The notes under the pieces: generated by a model | The model's input: only the letters and a program-made list of their open reading frames with translations | Told to the model about the DNA's origin: nothing | The model's database searches: none | Shown here: positions 31,820 through 45,878 of the stretch, in pieces | Layout: each line of letters starts with the position of its first letter | Numbering within the stretch: position 1 is the stretch's first letter | Origin: Hypericum androsaemum | Lineage: Eukaryota > Streptophyta > Magnoliopsida > Malpighiales > Hypericaceae | DNA: 64,000 nt | Reading direction: 5' to 3' | Assembly (NCBI GenBank): GCA_963995505.1 | Contig: OZ023182.1 | Span: 11,214,707-11,278,706 of the forward strand | Made by a program: the position numbers and the translations under genes

Positions 31820-32610
31820 TGATACGAACCCCGCCAACGATGCGCGAGACCCGTCCAAGAAGCGTTGAAATCCCAGATCGTTCTAGATCAGTTCGTAATG
31901 GAGATCTCGACCCGATGCTCACAACCAAATAAGAACCTTGGTATTAAGACCGCTACCCGCTGCTTGAGTTGAAACAAAGAACCTTGATATGTCGAAGATG
32001 CCATAAACGGTGATGAAGATCCGCTTGATAAGTCGATAGTGAACTCGACGGAATCCCTCCGTTGTGTTCGAACAGTTCCGAAGAACCAAGAGAGCAAAGC
32101 CCACGTTTTTCAATCAATAATGGTCTCTTTTTCTCATTGCATAAGCCTCTATAAATAGGCTCAATATTACAAAGAGATTCCAAATCAAACAACTCCTAAA
32201 AATCTGACTGGAAAGGGAAACTAAAAAGGAAACAAATCTCTGCCTCTTAGGAAGGCTACAAATGTGACAAACAAGCTAAATAAGCCAATAGTTGTTGGAA
32301 TATAACTTCCTAATCAAAACAAATGGCTGAAATAAATTTCCTAAATAGAATGCCCAAATCAGAGGGAATCACTCTCCTAGATCTTTGCTGCTGAATGGAC
32401 CTTCTAGAACTTGTATTAAGGTCATAAACTCAGCTGAATTTCGTGGCTCTTGGTCCATGGACTTTAATAAATTTGCTTGAGCCCAACTCTCCAAAGTATG
32501 CTTAAAAATCAGCCCACAAAGTTGTGACTTGAAGTGCTTTGTGTGTGCTCTCTCACTTGGTCAGATTGGCACTTGAAATCATCATATGAATGCTTCCCAT
32601 ATTCATATCA
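31820..32610 (-). repeat. 791-bp LTR, copy A
   Basis: It runs TGATACGAACCCC to TTCATATCA on the plus strand and is followed directly by decamer satellite. At the variable positions I compared, it agrees more often with the LTR at 58077-58867 than with the one at 50428-51218. This indicates that copy A was derived from the 58077 side by duplication, not by an independent insertion. Confidence 0.93.
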
Positions 32611-35600
32611 TTTTCCTTTCCTTTTCTTACCTTATATTACCTTTTATTATTTTATCTTGCCTTATCTTGCCTTTTCTTGCATGATCTTGCCTTAACTTCC
32701 CTTTTGTTTCCTTATCTTGCCTTTTCCTTGCTTTTCCTTGCCTTTTCATGCCCTTTCCTTTCCTTTTCTTACCTTATCTTACCTTTTCTAGCCCTATCTT
32801 GCCTTTTCTTTCCTTATCTTGCCTTTTCCTTACATTTTCTTGCTTATCTTTCCTTATCTTGCCTTTTTCTTTCTTATCTTGCATTTTCCTTGCTTTTTCT
32901 AGCCTTATCTTGCCTTTTCCTTTTCTTTTCTATCCTTATCGTTTCTTAATTTGCCTTTTCTTTCCTTATCTTGCCTTTTCTTTCCTTATTTTTCCTTTTC
33001 CTCACTTTTTCTTGCCTTTTCAATCCTTTTCCTACCTTTTCTTCCCTTTTCTTTCCTTTTCTTGCCTTAACTTGCCTTTTCTTGCCTTTTCTTCCATTAT
33101 CTTGCCTTTTCATCCCTTTTCTTTCCTTTTCTTTCCTTATCTCTCCTTTTCCTTGCCTTATCTTCCCTTATATTGCCTTTTATTATCTTTTATTGCCTTA
33201 TCTTGCCTTTTCTTGCATGATTTTGCCTTTTGTTTCCTTATCTTTCTTTTTCCTTACCTTATCGTACCTTTTCTTGCATTTTCTCGAATTTTCTTACCTT
33301 TTCTTGTCTTGTCCTGCACTTTCTTGCCTTTTCTTCTCTTATATTTCCTTTTCATCCCTTTTCTTTCCTTTTCTTTCCTTCTCTTGCCTTATCATGCCTT
33401 TTATTACCATTTCTTTCCTTACCTTTCCTTTTCCTTGCCTTTTCTTACCTTATATTAAATTTTATTATCATTTCTTGTCTTATATTACCTTTTCTTGCAT
33501 GATCTTGCCTTATCGTGCCTTTTGTTTCCTTATCTTGCCTTTTCCTTGCCTTTTCTTTCCCTTTCCTTGCCTTTTCTTGCCTTATCTTGCCTTTTCCTTA
33601 CATTTTCTTGCCTTTTCTTGCCTTATCTTACCTTTTCCTTCCTTATCTTGCATTTTCCTTGCTTTTTCATGCCTTTTCCTTCCCTTTTCTTTCCTTATCG
33701 TGCTTTAACTTGCCTTTTTTTGCCTTATCTTGCCTTTTCTTTCCTTATCTTTCCTTTTCTTCACTTTTTCTTACCTTTTCAATCCTTTTCCCACCTTTTG
33801 TTGCCTTATCTTGCCTTTTCTTTCCTTTTCTTGCCATTTCTTTCCTTTTCTGGCATTTTCTTGCCTTTTCTTGCATTATCATCCGTTTTCATCCCTTTTC
33901 TTTCCTTTTCTTGCATTTTCTTGCCTTTTCTTGCCTTTTCTTGCATTATCATCCATTTTCATCCCTTTTCTTTCCTTTTCTTTCCTCATCTCTCATTTTC
34001 CTTGCCTTTTCTTGCCTTATATTTCCTTTTATTGTCTTTTATTGTCTTATCATGCCTTTTCTTGCATGATTTTGCCTTTTCTTACCTTTTGTTTCCTTAT
34101 CTTTCATTTTCCTTGCCTTATCTTGCCTTTTGTTGCATTTTCTTGAATTATTTACCTTTTTTTGACTGATCGTGCATTTTCTTCCCTTATCTTTCCTTTT
34201 CATCCCTTTTCTTTCCTTTTCTTGCCTTATCTTGCCCTATCATGCCTTTTATTGCCTTTTCTTTCCTTACATTTCATTTTTGTTGCCTTTTCTTACCATA
34301 TATTACCTTTTATTATCTTTTCTTGCCTTATCTTATCTATTCTTGCATGATCTTGCCTTATCTTGACTTTTGTTTCCTTATCTTGCCTTTTCCTTGTCTT
34401 TGCTTGCCCTTTCCTTGCCTTTTCTTACCTTATCTTGCCTTTTCTTTCCTTATCTTACCTTTTTCTTGCATTTTCTTATTTTTCTTGCCTTATCTTGCCT
34501 TTTCCTTCCTTATCTTGCATTTTCCTTGCTTTTTCTTGCCTTATCCTCCCTTTTCCTTTCTTATCGTGCTTTAACTTGCCTTTTCTTGCCTTATCTTGCC
34601 TTTTCTTTCCTTATCTTTCCTTTTCCTAACTTTTTCTTGCCTTTTCAATCCTTTTCCTACCTTTTCTTGCCTTATCTTGCATTATCTTGGCTTTGGTTTC
34701 CTTATCTTGTCTTTTCTTGCCTTTTTTTCGTTTATTGTCTTTTCTAGCCTTTTTTTGCATTTTCTTTCCTTTTCTTACCATTTCTTGCCTTATCTTGCCT
34801 TTCCTTCCATTATCTTGCCTTTTCATCCATTTTCTTGCCTTATCTTATCTTATCTTGCCTTTTCTGTCCTCATCTCTCCTTCTCCTTGCCTTTTCTTGCC
34901 ATATATTGCCTTTGAATATCTTTTATTGCTTTATCTTGCCCTTTCTTTCATGATCTTGCCTTTTCTTGCTTTATCTTGCCATTTGTTTCCTTGTCTTTCC
35001 TTTTCCTTGCCTTTTCCTAGCCTTTTCATGCCTTATCTTGCCTTTTCTTGCCTTATATTGCTTTTTCTTTCCTTATCTTTCCTATCCTTGCCTTTTCTTG
35101 TCTTAACTTGCCTTTTCTTTGCTTATCTTGCCTTTTCCTTGCCTTTTCTTGCCTTATCTTGCCTTTTCTAGCCTTTTTTTGCGTTGTCTTGTCTTGTCTT
35201 GCCTTATCTGGCCTTTTCTTTCCTTATCTTACCTTTTCCTTACGATTCTTGTGTTATCTTTGCTTATCTTGCCTTTTCTTTTCTTATCTTACCTTATCTT
35301 GCCTTATCTTGTCTTTTCTTGCCTTATATTGCATTTTTTTCCTTATCTTTCCTTATCTTGCCTTTTCTTTCCTTATCATGCCTTATCCTTGCCTTTTCTT
35401 GGCTTTTCCTACATTTTCCGTGCCTTTTCTTACCTTTTCTTGCCTTACCTTGCCTTTTCATACCTTTTCTTGCCTTTTGTTTGCTTAGCTTGACTTTTCC
35501 TAGCCTTTTCTTTTCTTTTCTTACATTTTCTTGCCTTATCTTGTCTTTTCTTGCCTTTTCTTTCCTTATCTTGCCTTTTCTTTCCTTATCTTGCCTTTTA

Positions 35601-38600
35601 TTGCCAGTTCTTTCCTTATCTTGTCTTTTATTATCTTTTCTTGCCTTATCTTACCGTTTCTTGCTTTTTCTTGCCTTATCTTGCCTTTGTTTCCATATCT
35701 TGCCTTTTCCTTGCCTTTTCTTGCCATTTCTTACCTCATCTTACCTTTTCTTACCTTTTATTATCTTTTCTTGCCTTTTCTTGCCCTTTATTGTCTTTTC
35801 TTGTCTTTTCTCACATTTTCTTGAATTTTCTTACCTTTCCTTTTCCTTGCCTTTTCGTACCTTATATTACCTTTTATTGTCTTTTCTTGCCTTATCTTGC
35901 CTTTTCTTGCATGATCTTGTCTTTTCATGCTTTATCTTGCCTTATCTTGCCTTTTGTTTCCTTATTTTGCCTTTTCTTGCCCTTTCATTGCCTTTTCTTA
36001 CCTTTTCTTGCCTTTTCTTGCCTTATCTTGCCTTTTTTTCCTTATCTTGCCTTTTCCTGGCATTTTCTTGCCTTATCTTGCCTTTTCTTTCCTTATCTTG
36101 CCTTTTCCTTGCCTTTTCTTGCCTTTTCTTCCCTTTTCTAGTATTTTTTTTCCTTGTCTTATCTTATCTTGCCTATCATTCCTTATCTTACCTTTTCCTT
36201 GTGATTCTTGCATTTTCTTGCCATATTTTTCCTTTTCTTGCCTTTTCCTTGCCTTTTCTTGCCTTATCATGCATTTTCTTTCCTTATCTTACCTTTTTCT
36301 GACCATATTGCCTTATCTTCCATTTTCTTGCCTTTTCTTGCCCGATCTTGCCTTTACTTGCCATTTCTTGTCTTATCTTGCCTTTTCCTTGCCTTTTCGT
36401 TCCTTATCTTGCCCTTTCCTTCCCTTTTCTTACCTTATCTTACCTTATCTTTCCTTTTCTTTTCTAATCTTTCTTTTTTCTTGCATTTTCTTACCTTTCC
36501 TTGCCATTTCTTACCTTATCTTGCTTTTTGTTTCCATATCTTGCCTTTTCTAGCCTATTTTTTCCTTGTATTATCTTATCTTGCCTTTTTGTGCACTATC
36601 TTGCCTTTTCGTTCTTTATCTTACCTTTTCCTTGTGATTCTTGTGTTTTCTTGCCATATCTGGCCTTATGATGCCTTTTCTTTATTTATCTTACCTTTTC
36701 CCTGCCTTATCTTCCTTTTTCTTGCCTTTTCTTGCCTTTTCTTTCCTTATCTTGCCTTTTCTTTCCTTATCTTGCCTTTTTCATGCCTTTTCTAGCATTT
36801 TTTTACATTGTCTTATCTTATCTTGCCTTATACTACCTTTTCCTTGCAATTCTTATGTTTTCTTGCCATATCTTGCCTTTTGTACCCTTATTGTACCTTT
36901 TCTTTGGCTTTTCTTGCCTTGTGTTGCATTTTCTTGCCTTTTCCTGCCTTATCTTGCCTTTTCTTTCCTTATCTTGCCTTTTCTTGCCATTTATTTTCTT
37001 TTCTTTCCTTGTCTTACCTTTTCTTCCCTTTTATTGTCTTTTCTTGCCTTTTCTAACATTTTCTTGCCTTATCTTGACTTTTCTAGCCTTATCTTACCTT
37101 ATCTTCCCTTATCTTGCCTTTTGTTTCCTTATCTTGCCTTTTCCTTGCGTTATCTTGCCTTTTCTTGCTTGCCTTCTCTTGACAATTCTCTCCATATCTT
37201 TCCTTATCTTGCCTTATCTTACCTTATCTTGCCTTTTCTTGCCTTACCTTGACTTTCCTTGCCTTACCTTGACTTTCCTTGCCTTTTCTTGCCTTTTCTT
37301 TACTTATCTTCCCTTTTCTTGCCTTTTCTTCCCTTTTCTTTCCTTTTCTTGCCTTATGTTGCTTATCTTGCCTTTTATTTACTTTTCTTTCCTTATATTG
37401 CCTTATCTTGCCTTTTCTCACCTTTTCATTTCTTTTCTTGCCTTTTCTTGCCTTATCTTGCCTTATCTTGCCTTTTCTTTCCTTATCTTGCATTTTCCTT
37501 GTCTTGTGTTTTCTTGCCATATTTTGCCTTTTCTTGCCTTTTCCTTGCCTTTTCTTGCCTTATCATGCCTTTTCCTTGCCATATTGCCTTATCTTCCATT
37601 TTCTAGCCTTTTCTTGCATGATCTTGCCTTATATTGCCTTTTGTCTCCATATCTTGCCTTTTCCTTGCCTTTTCTTGCCTTATCTTGCCATTTCCTTCCC
37701 TTTTCTTACCTTATCTTTCCTTATCTTGCCTTATCTTTCCTTTTCTTTCCTAATCTTGCATTTTCTTTGCATTTTCTGACATTTCCTTGCCATTTCTTGC
37801 CTTTTTTTCCTTGTATTATCCTATCTTGCCTTTTTGGGCATTATCTTGCCTTTTCTTTCCGTATCTTACATTTTCTGTGTGATTCTTGTGTTTTCTTGCC
37901 ATATCTTGCCTTTTCCTTGCCTTATCATGCCTTTTCTTTCCTTATCTTACCTTTTCCCTGCCTTATCTTGCCTTTCTTCATTTTTCTTGCCTTTTCTTGA
38001 CCTTTTTTTTCATTTTCTTGCCTTACCTTTCCTTTTCTTAAATTTTCTTGCATTTTTCTTGCCTTATCTTGCCCTTTCCTTTCCTTTTCTTTCCTTATCT
38101 TGCCTTTTCTTGACTTATCTAGTATTTTCTTTCCTTATCTTTCCTTTTCCTTGCTTTTTCTTGCCTTTTTTTTCCTTCTCCTACCTTTTCTTGCTTTATC
38201 TTTCCTTTTCCTTGCTTTATCTTGCTTTTTGTTTCCTTATCTTACCTTTTCCTTACCTTTTCTTGCCTTATCTTGCCTTTACTTGCCTTTTATTGTCTTT
38301 TCTTGCCTTTTTGACTTTTTTTCCTTTTTTTTCTTTTCATTCCTTTTTTGCATTTTCTTTCTTTTTCTTGCCATTTTTTGCCTTATCTTGCCTTTTCTTC
38401 CATTATCTTGCCTTTTTATCCCTTTTCTTTCCTTTTCTTGCCTTTTCTTTCCTTATCTCTCCTTTTCCTTGCCTTTTCTTGCCTTTTCTTGTCTTTTATT
38501 GCTTTATCTTGCCTTTTCTTGCATGATTTTGCCTTTACTTGCCTTATCTTGACTTTTTTTTCCTAATCTTTCCTTTTCATTGCCTTATCTTAACTTTTTT

Positions 38601-40006
38601 TTCCTAATCTTTCCTTTTCATTGCCTTATCTTGCCTTTTCCATGCCTTTTCATGCCTTTTCTTTCCTTATCTTACCTTTTCTTTCCTTAACTTACCTTTT
38701 CTTTCCTTATCTTGCATTTCCTTGACTTTCCTTGCAATTTCATGCCTTGCCTTGCCTTTTCTTACCTTTTTTTCCTTATTTTGACTTTTTCATGCCTTTT
38801 CTTGCCTTATCTTGCCTTTTCTTTCCTTATATTACCTTTTCCTTGCGATTCTTATGTTTTCTTGCCATATCTTGCCTTTTGTTCCCTTATCTTACCTTTT
38901 CCTTGACTTGTCTTGCATTGTCTTGCCTTTTCTTTCCTTATCTTGCCTGTTCTCGCCATTTTTTTTCCTTTTCTTGCCTTATCTTGCCTTTTCTTCCCTT
39001 TTATTATCTTTTCTTACATTTTTTTGCCTTATGTTGCCTTTTCTTGACCTTTCTTGCCTTATCTTACCTTATCTTGCCTTATCTTGCCTTTTATTTCCTT
39101 ATCTTGCCTTTCCCTTGCGTTATCTTGCCTTTTCCTTACCTTTTCTTGCTTCCCTTTTCTCTCCTTATCTTGCCTTCTCTTGCCTTTTCTCTCCTTATCT
39201 TTCCTTATCTTGCCATTTCTTTACTTACCTTCCCTTCTCTTGCCTTTTCTCTCCTTATGTTGCTTATCATGCCTTTTCTTGCTATTTCTTTAATTATCTT
39301 GCCTTTTATTTCCTTTTCTTTCCTTATCTTGCCTTATCTTGCCTTTTCTTGGCTTTTCTTTCCTTTTCTTGCCTTTTCTTTCCTTATCTTACCTTTTCCT
39401 TGCCTTTCCTTGCCTTTTCGTGCCTTTTTTTGCCTTTTCCTACCTTATCTTGCCTTTTCTTTCCTTATCTTTCATTTTCCTTCCTTTTTCTTGCATTTTC
39501 TTTCTTTTTCCTACTTTTCCTTGCCTTTTCTTTCTTTTTCCAACATTTTCTTGCCTTATCTTGCATTTTCTGGATTTTTTTACCTTATCTTTCCTTATCT
39601 TGCTTTTTGTTTCCTTATCTTGCCTTTTTCTTGCCTTTTCTTGCCTTATTTTGCCTTTTCTTGCCTTTACTTGCCTTATCTTGCCTTTTCATCCCTTTTC
39701 TTTCCTTTTCTTGCCTTATCTTACCTTTTCTAATCTTTTATTATCTTTTCTTGACTTCTCTTGCCCTTTATTGTCTTTTCTTGCCTTTTGTTGCATTTTC
39801 TTAAATTTTCTTACTCTTCCTTTTCCTTGCCTTTTCTTGCTTTATATTGCCTTTTATTATCTTTTATTACCTTATCTTGCTTTTTCTTGCATGATTTTGT
39901 CTTTTCTTGCCTTTTGTTTTCTTATCTTTCCTTTTCCTAGCCTTATCTTGCATTTTCTTGCATTTTCTAAAATTTTCTTACCTTTTCTTGTCTTATCTTG
40001 CATTTT
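32611..40006. repeat. Decamer satellite block 1 (CTTGCCTTTT family), 7.4 kb
   Basis: The whole stretch is built of 10-bp units, mainly CTTGCCTTTT and CTTGCCTTAT with variants (TTTCCTTTTC, TTTGTTTCCT, GCATGATCTT). The plus strand is T/C-rich and the minus strand A/G-rich, with a T4 tract in phase about every 10 bp. Because the unit rarely creates a stop, plus frames stay open for up to 422 codons with a 10-residue Leu/Phe/Ser period; these are not genes. The array is interrupted at 40006 by a solo LTR and resumes at 50322. Confidence 0.97.
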
Positions 40007-40628
40007 TGTCACGGCCTAAACTCAGGTCGGTGATCGGCGCTAGACCCTAACCTGTTCGCAACACAAAATGAGTCTAGCCAGCCTCAAACATCCCTTAACT
40101 TTACAAATTTTACATGTTTTAAAACCCAAAAAGAATATAATCATTCTTTATATTTATCTGAAGATCAAAATAAACTGTGTAGGAGCTTCTAGATCAAGAG
40201 CAAAATACAAACCAGAGACCTCAAGACTAGTCCCGAAGAACAAAGTGGACTAGACACGATCAGAATAGATCTCTGGACTAACACAACTCGTGTATGAGTT
40301 CCTACAAAACTGGTGAGAAGGGGGTGAGTGTTTTGGAACACCCCTTAAACAAATAACATATGTATCGCAATTTATTTAGCCACTCAACTCAATGCACAAA
40401 CATACCTAACACATGCATATGACTAACATGATAATTGAATCATACGGACATGTACAATATCATAAAGTCATAATTACGAGATGACCAAATATTTACAAAT
40501 AATCACAAAGGCACAGAAACATGAGCAAACTATGCAACGTCCCATACCGTCACGTAACTTGACACATGAACACATAATTTCAAAATCAAATCACAGCACT
40601 GGACAAATATTCGGCAGAATCTAAATCG

Positions 40629-43375
40629 TGTCATTCCCTCTCCAACACGAGGTCGGTGACCGGCGCTAGACCCAAGCCCATTTACAATACCTAACGAGTC
40701 TAGCCAGCCTCAAATGTATTTTACTTTACAAAATTTTCAGTCTAAAAAACTAAATGAAATAAAATTATTTTTACATTATCCCCAGGATCAAAGTGAACAC
40801 TGTGGCTACGGAGCTACTAGACAAAAGATCAAAATGGATGTCAGAGACTTTATTGAAGTCGTGAAGAAGTAAATTGACTTGACACCAACAAAGCTATCTC
40901 TGGATGGATACAAGGCCACATAAATGAACCTGCAAAACTGGTGAGAAGGGGGGGTGAGTATTTGGGGAAACACACTATAAGCAGATAGAACATAACGTGT
41001 TGGTTATGTCAGATACATTTGGGAGAGGTAGAACTCAACTATGTCTCACATAATCTAAGACAACACTAAAATGCATACTAATCACATGACCGCACACACA
41101 CATACCAAAAATATGAGCAAACTACATGACGTCCCATTCCATCACATAACTTGTCTCACAAACAAATAATCACAGTCAAATAAATGGTGAGCTCTAAAGA
41201 GGTTTAGACGGGCCATTTCCTCTTCAGCATAGGGATATCAACATGGCCATCAGATCTCCTTTCCACAATCACATACTAACTATATAGTAGTAAATTAGGA
41301 TATCCCCAGTCTGTGAGCACAAAGGCTAACATCCCCGGTTAGCACGGGAAAACCTGTCCATTTCTCACCATAAACAAACATAACATACCTTTTATACAAC
41401 CAAAGGTTCCAAGACCATATCCAAGAGAAATGGACATGTCACACCCTCACAAATTGGCCCCGAGCTAGGAACCACATATTCTCTAGCCGTCCACACACAT
41501 ATGCCAAACATGTCACAAACCAATCCAAGTATGACCGAACAAAACACATTTGCACATGACCACTTTATAGAAAAACTCATATGCATGTGACGCACATACT
41601 TAAGATCTGAAACATGCACATGTACCAAAGAAACCAAAGTTGTCATGGTCTATATGCTTACTCTAATGAAAACTGCTCTGCGAATGCTCATTCCCAATTC
41701 AATTCTCCTTTCACTTTGAACCTTCGTCCAACCTTCTTCCCAAGCTTATTTCTTCCACCAAGAACCTTGAGGAACCTTCACATACTCTATATAATAATTT
41801 CCAATCACAAAGTGAGGTCAGCTCCTTACTTCCCTAAGCAAATCACTTCCAACACTTGAAAATAACCAACTTTGGCACAATCGACAACCAACGTCAGAAA
41901 GAACTTAAGTCCATCAAAGTCGCTTGCATCCTTTCAGTCACTGGTCCGTTATTAACTTACTGATATGTACAATAATTGTTTATAACCATAATTTCATAAA
42001 AAGATCTATTTTGGCCAACTGAACACACCCCAAGCACAAGATAAGGCCATTCACACTAACTTCGGTAAGCAGCCCTTATAACTCAATATACTTACCAAGA
42101 ACTTCTTCTTCCACCACCTAGACCGTATACTGTAACAAATAGTCTGTAGTTCAAAATATATTTTAGGTCGATTCCTTTATCCAATTATGACCAATCATAT
42201 TGGTTAGAAAGCTCTTGAAGTCCTCTACAATGCTCATGAAGACATGGAAGTCCAATTCCAAGCCAAAGGACACTTACCGAACACTTTTTTATCCACCAGC
42301 TCACCTGTATACCCCAGTTACTAGTTTTCCATTCAAAACTAATTTCTCATTGATTCCTTTATCCAAATAGAACATATAATATACGGTTGGAAAGTTCATT
42401 GAGTCCTCTACAACCTTTGGGAAGACTGTTAATTCCAAATTGAAGCAGAAACCTACTTACCGAATCAATTTTTGTTGACCTACTTCTTTCTCTTTCTTCT
42501 ATCTCTCTCTCTCTCTTCTTTTTCTTCTCTTTCATTTTGTGGCTTATCTCCAGAGTTTCTTGCCTCTTCCTTGAATTTTCTGAGTCCTAAAAGAGTGTAG
42601 GTGAGTCACCATCCAGTATGACTCACGTTCTCAACTAATTCTAACAAATTTCCAAGTGGTGAAAGATGTTTGGATGGCTTTTCCAACGGGTCCAATCAGG
42701 ATGCAACACATTGAGTTCCGTTTTTCACCAACCTACGTTGAGTTTTATCCAAAATTTTTTTCTGCTCAATTGTAGGTCTATGTGTCTAGTTTCTAGATCA
42801 TATTTATTTGTGCCATTTGGGGCAAAATTGAGGAAGATGTGTCCAATTTACCAAGTAGGCATCAGTGCTATCCAAACTTAACCAACTATCTTCATAACAT
42901 TTATGAATTATTTGAGTAGACTTTGTTGAGATTGATCTAGAATCCTTAGAAGACTAACTCATGTCTACATACACTTCACAAAGGTGTAGGAACATAAATT
43001 CTTGTTTAAATAAAGACCGAGAAGTCCAACCGAAGCACTTCAAGAATCGACAATACAATGTGTTTTTTATCCACTTGCTAGGCTTGATCCCAATTGCTAG
43101 CATGAAAAAGTCAATGTCTTTCAAAGCTTATAAATCCATATCTTACCTTTCAACACCATTTTGAATCATCTCCTTTGAACCCGGATGAAGAAGTTATGTA
43201 TAATTTATCATAGCATATCTGAGGTAGTTCGAGATATCAAATGCATTCCTTCCAACTATCAGTGGCACTATATTTACATAGCAATCTTAATCCAAATACA
43301 AATCCAATATGTCATTACGACTAAGTATACTTCACTTAAGTCGGACAAATATTATTAAAGGACTAGGGTATTACA
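40629..43375 (-). repeat. 3' LTR of the 2.7-kb-LTR gypsy element
   Basis: It pairs with 45879-48620 over its full length, with many substitutions and small indels, so the insertion is older than the one at 51232-56922. Short ORFs in it (for example 41392-41646 minus, repeated at 46640-46894) are mirrored in both LTRs and are not genes. Confidence 0.9.
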
Positions 43376-45435
43376 TTCTCCCCTCCTTATAAAAATTAAT
43401 CCCCGAATTTACTTCCATTTGAAAGTTCACTCACATTGCTATGTAATAAGTGTGACTATTTCAAAATGTCTCTTTTAAGTCTCATATGCCCTTTGTAAGT
43501 TGAGTGGTCCTTACTTATCTCCAATGTCCATCATAATCATAATGGTCCTAAATTTCCCAAATGTTGATCACAATAGCTCACATCATATCGTTAAATATTT
43601 GAGTCACTGAGGGAACTTATCAGCATCATAAGTTCTCATTGCCCAAGGAAATAAGGTGACTTAGTCAATTTGTCCATTACCACCCACGTAGAACCATTAC
43701 TCCTCCGAGTAATTGGAAGCTCTCCAAATACATTCATCTTGATCATCTCATACTACCATGCTACATCTCTTATATCCATACCACCAAAATATGATACGCC
43801 ATTTTTCAAAGTTGCAAGCTTGGCAATCCATCATTTCCAACTTGTATCACAAGCTCACTAGTCCTTCGGTTCTTACATTGAGATTCCATAACTCAATCTC
43901 GAAAGATAGGTCATATGTGAACTTATATCACAAGCTTAGGCAATTTCTTAATAGTCTCAAATTCTAACTTAACTCTTATTTCACAAAATTTTATAATCTG
44001 AAACAAATGATCTCAAACTTCTCTTCATATGAAATATACCTTCGTGCCTTAAGTGCAAAGACCATGGTTTTCATCTCTGGATAATTTTTCTCATTCTTCT
44101 TTATTTGACCCACAAACATAGGCACATTCTTTTGTTGTGTAATGTCACACCTCGAACTCACTCTTGGGCAGAACATGTCTGAGAACCAATACATTTTGCA
44201 TCCAAAACTAAATCATAGAAAACTTCGCACGTACTTGGTGTTTTCACATTATTAACATTACCAATCTGAGATGTTTATGATGTTCTTCCAAAATATTCAG
44301 ATACTCCACCAAAAGAATCAACTTCATATTCAACTTTCTTTCTCTTACTTTCTTCCCCTAATCCAAGTATCCATATCAACCATTATGTATCAGCATATAT
44401 CAAATCCACGTATTCACTTAATACCAAATTCTGACACATCAAAGTCTTACCATATGCATCCTTCCTTTTTATAGTAGATATCCGAGCCTCACTTCGAGCT
44501 AAACTATAACCATAATCTATTAATATTTGTGACATTTGTTGGACTCACAATGGCATACACTCATGCATATGGTGAGGTTCTATTAAATCAAATGATATGG
44601 CCCAAGTTATAAATTTATAAGAATATATCAATTATATAAGGGTGTTCTGATAATGTGCTCGCCAGTCAGATAATCAAAATCTACCCAATAAAAGATTATA
44701 TATATATATTGAAATGGGCCTTCAAATGTATAATATAAACCAAATAGAATAAGAACCTCTACCAAAATGTTGAGTAATTACCAAGTGATATCCTCTATTC
44801 CTTATTCAGCTTATGATAACTGATGCACAACATCAAACTGTCATCTTCTTCCATACAAATAACACTGGAGCACTTCACGAGAAATACTAGGCCAGACGTA
44901 ACTCTTATCTAACCAATCCTAAAATCAATGTGAAACAAAATCTATTTCTGATTTGGTAAACCCGACAAGTTTTCTGAAACCACATCTGAGATTTTTTCAT
45001 AGCAAAGATCATATCAATTGTTGTATTCTCTTTATCTTCATCAACTTTGTTAACAATAACCAAATAAATCTCAACCCCTTGTTAACAATCTTTAAGTCAT
45101 TCAATAAATCTGTCCAACCACATCCAACACATAAAATGTGCCATTATGTTGTGATCACCCAAACCAATTGGGCTTGATCAGACCATTTTAAATACACATG
45201 TGCTATATGTCTTGAGCACGATAAGGAACAACCAAAGTTGCATCCAAGATCACACAAATCATTCCCAAATGATGCACTTAGTGGGGTAAGACAAAAGATT
45301 GTACGGCCCCAACAGAATACAAAATGAATATGACAAACATAAATTTACCAATGACAAATGAAGACCATGTAATGTCATACCTCACTACATGTCAATGTAT
45401 ATACATGCCCGGAGTGCTATCCTAGTGAAGCCAAC

Positions 45436-45535
45436 ATCAATCGGCTATTCTTACCCGCCGTTGGGCCATAACCGGCTATTCTTACCCACCGCTGGGCCAT
45501 AATCGGCTATTCTCACCCGCCGTTGGGCCATAATT
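45436..45535. repeat. Three tandem ~33-bp units
   Basis: The unit contains CGGCTATTCTTACCC followed by GCCGTTGGGCCATAA and is repeated three times with few changes, in the leader region of the minus-strand gypsy element. Confidence 0.9.
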
Positions 45536-45862
45536 TGTTGCTTCACTAGGTAACCTCATACATGTATGGTTTTTATATGTTCAAATATATATCCATTGGA
45601 CTCTCCAAGTAACTTAATCCATGAGACCACAACACATGCACATGACAAATTTAACATCATCATCTTTCACTAAAATTGTTCACAGCAATATGTACAAACA
45701 ACTTCCACAATTTAACCGAATCCAAGGATTACAAAGATGATCAACAAAGAGACATCATGACTCCTATGCTCCGTAACACAACTTTAGAGAGTTGAATCAT
45801 GATTCAAAAATTTCCTTATTCTTAGAGGTCAAATCTAGATCTCAAATCTAGGCTCTAAGCAT

Positions 45863-45874
45863 GCTCTGATACCA
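45863..45874 (-). promoter_or_regulatory. Primer binding site (initiator-Met)
   Basis: The minus strand reads TGGTATCAGAGC, four bases from the 5' LTR. Confidence 0.9.
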
Positions 45875-45878
45875 AGTC

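Larger units (their letters stand above)
43376..45878 (-). pseudogene. Decayed gag-pol interior
   Basis: It is only 2.5 kb long and has no long frame. The minus-strand translation near 43660-43780 recalls the gypsy integrase core (WVVMDKLTKS), and near 44820-44940 there is a piece like the reverse-transcriptase region around the fingers. Most of gag-pol is deleted or unreadable. Confidence 0.6.

Noticed and set aside
32590..40019. Long plus-strand ORFs (up to 422 codons) rich in Leu, Phe and Ser, looking like membrane proteins
   Set aside because: They are translations of the 10-bp satellite, open in all three frames with a 10-residue period; none has independent start, composition or homology. 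The same holds for 58847-63995.
41392..41646. 84-codon minus-strand ORF repeated at 46640-46894
   Set aside because: It lies in both LTRs of one retroelement, so its conservation is explained by the LTR pair.
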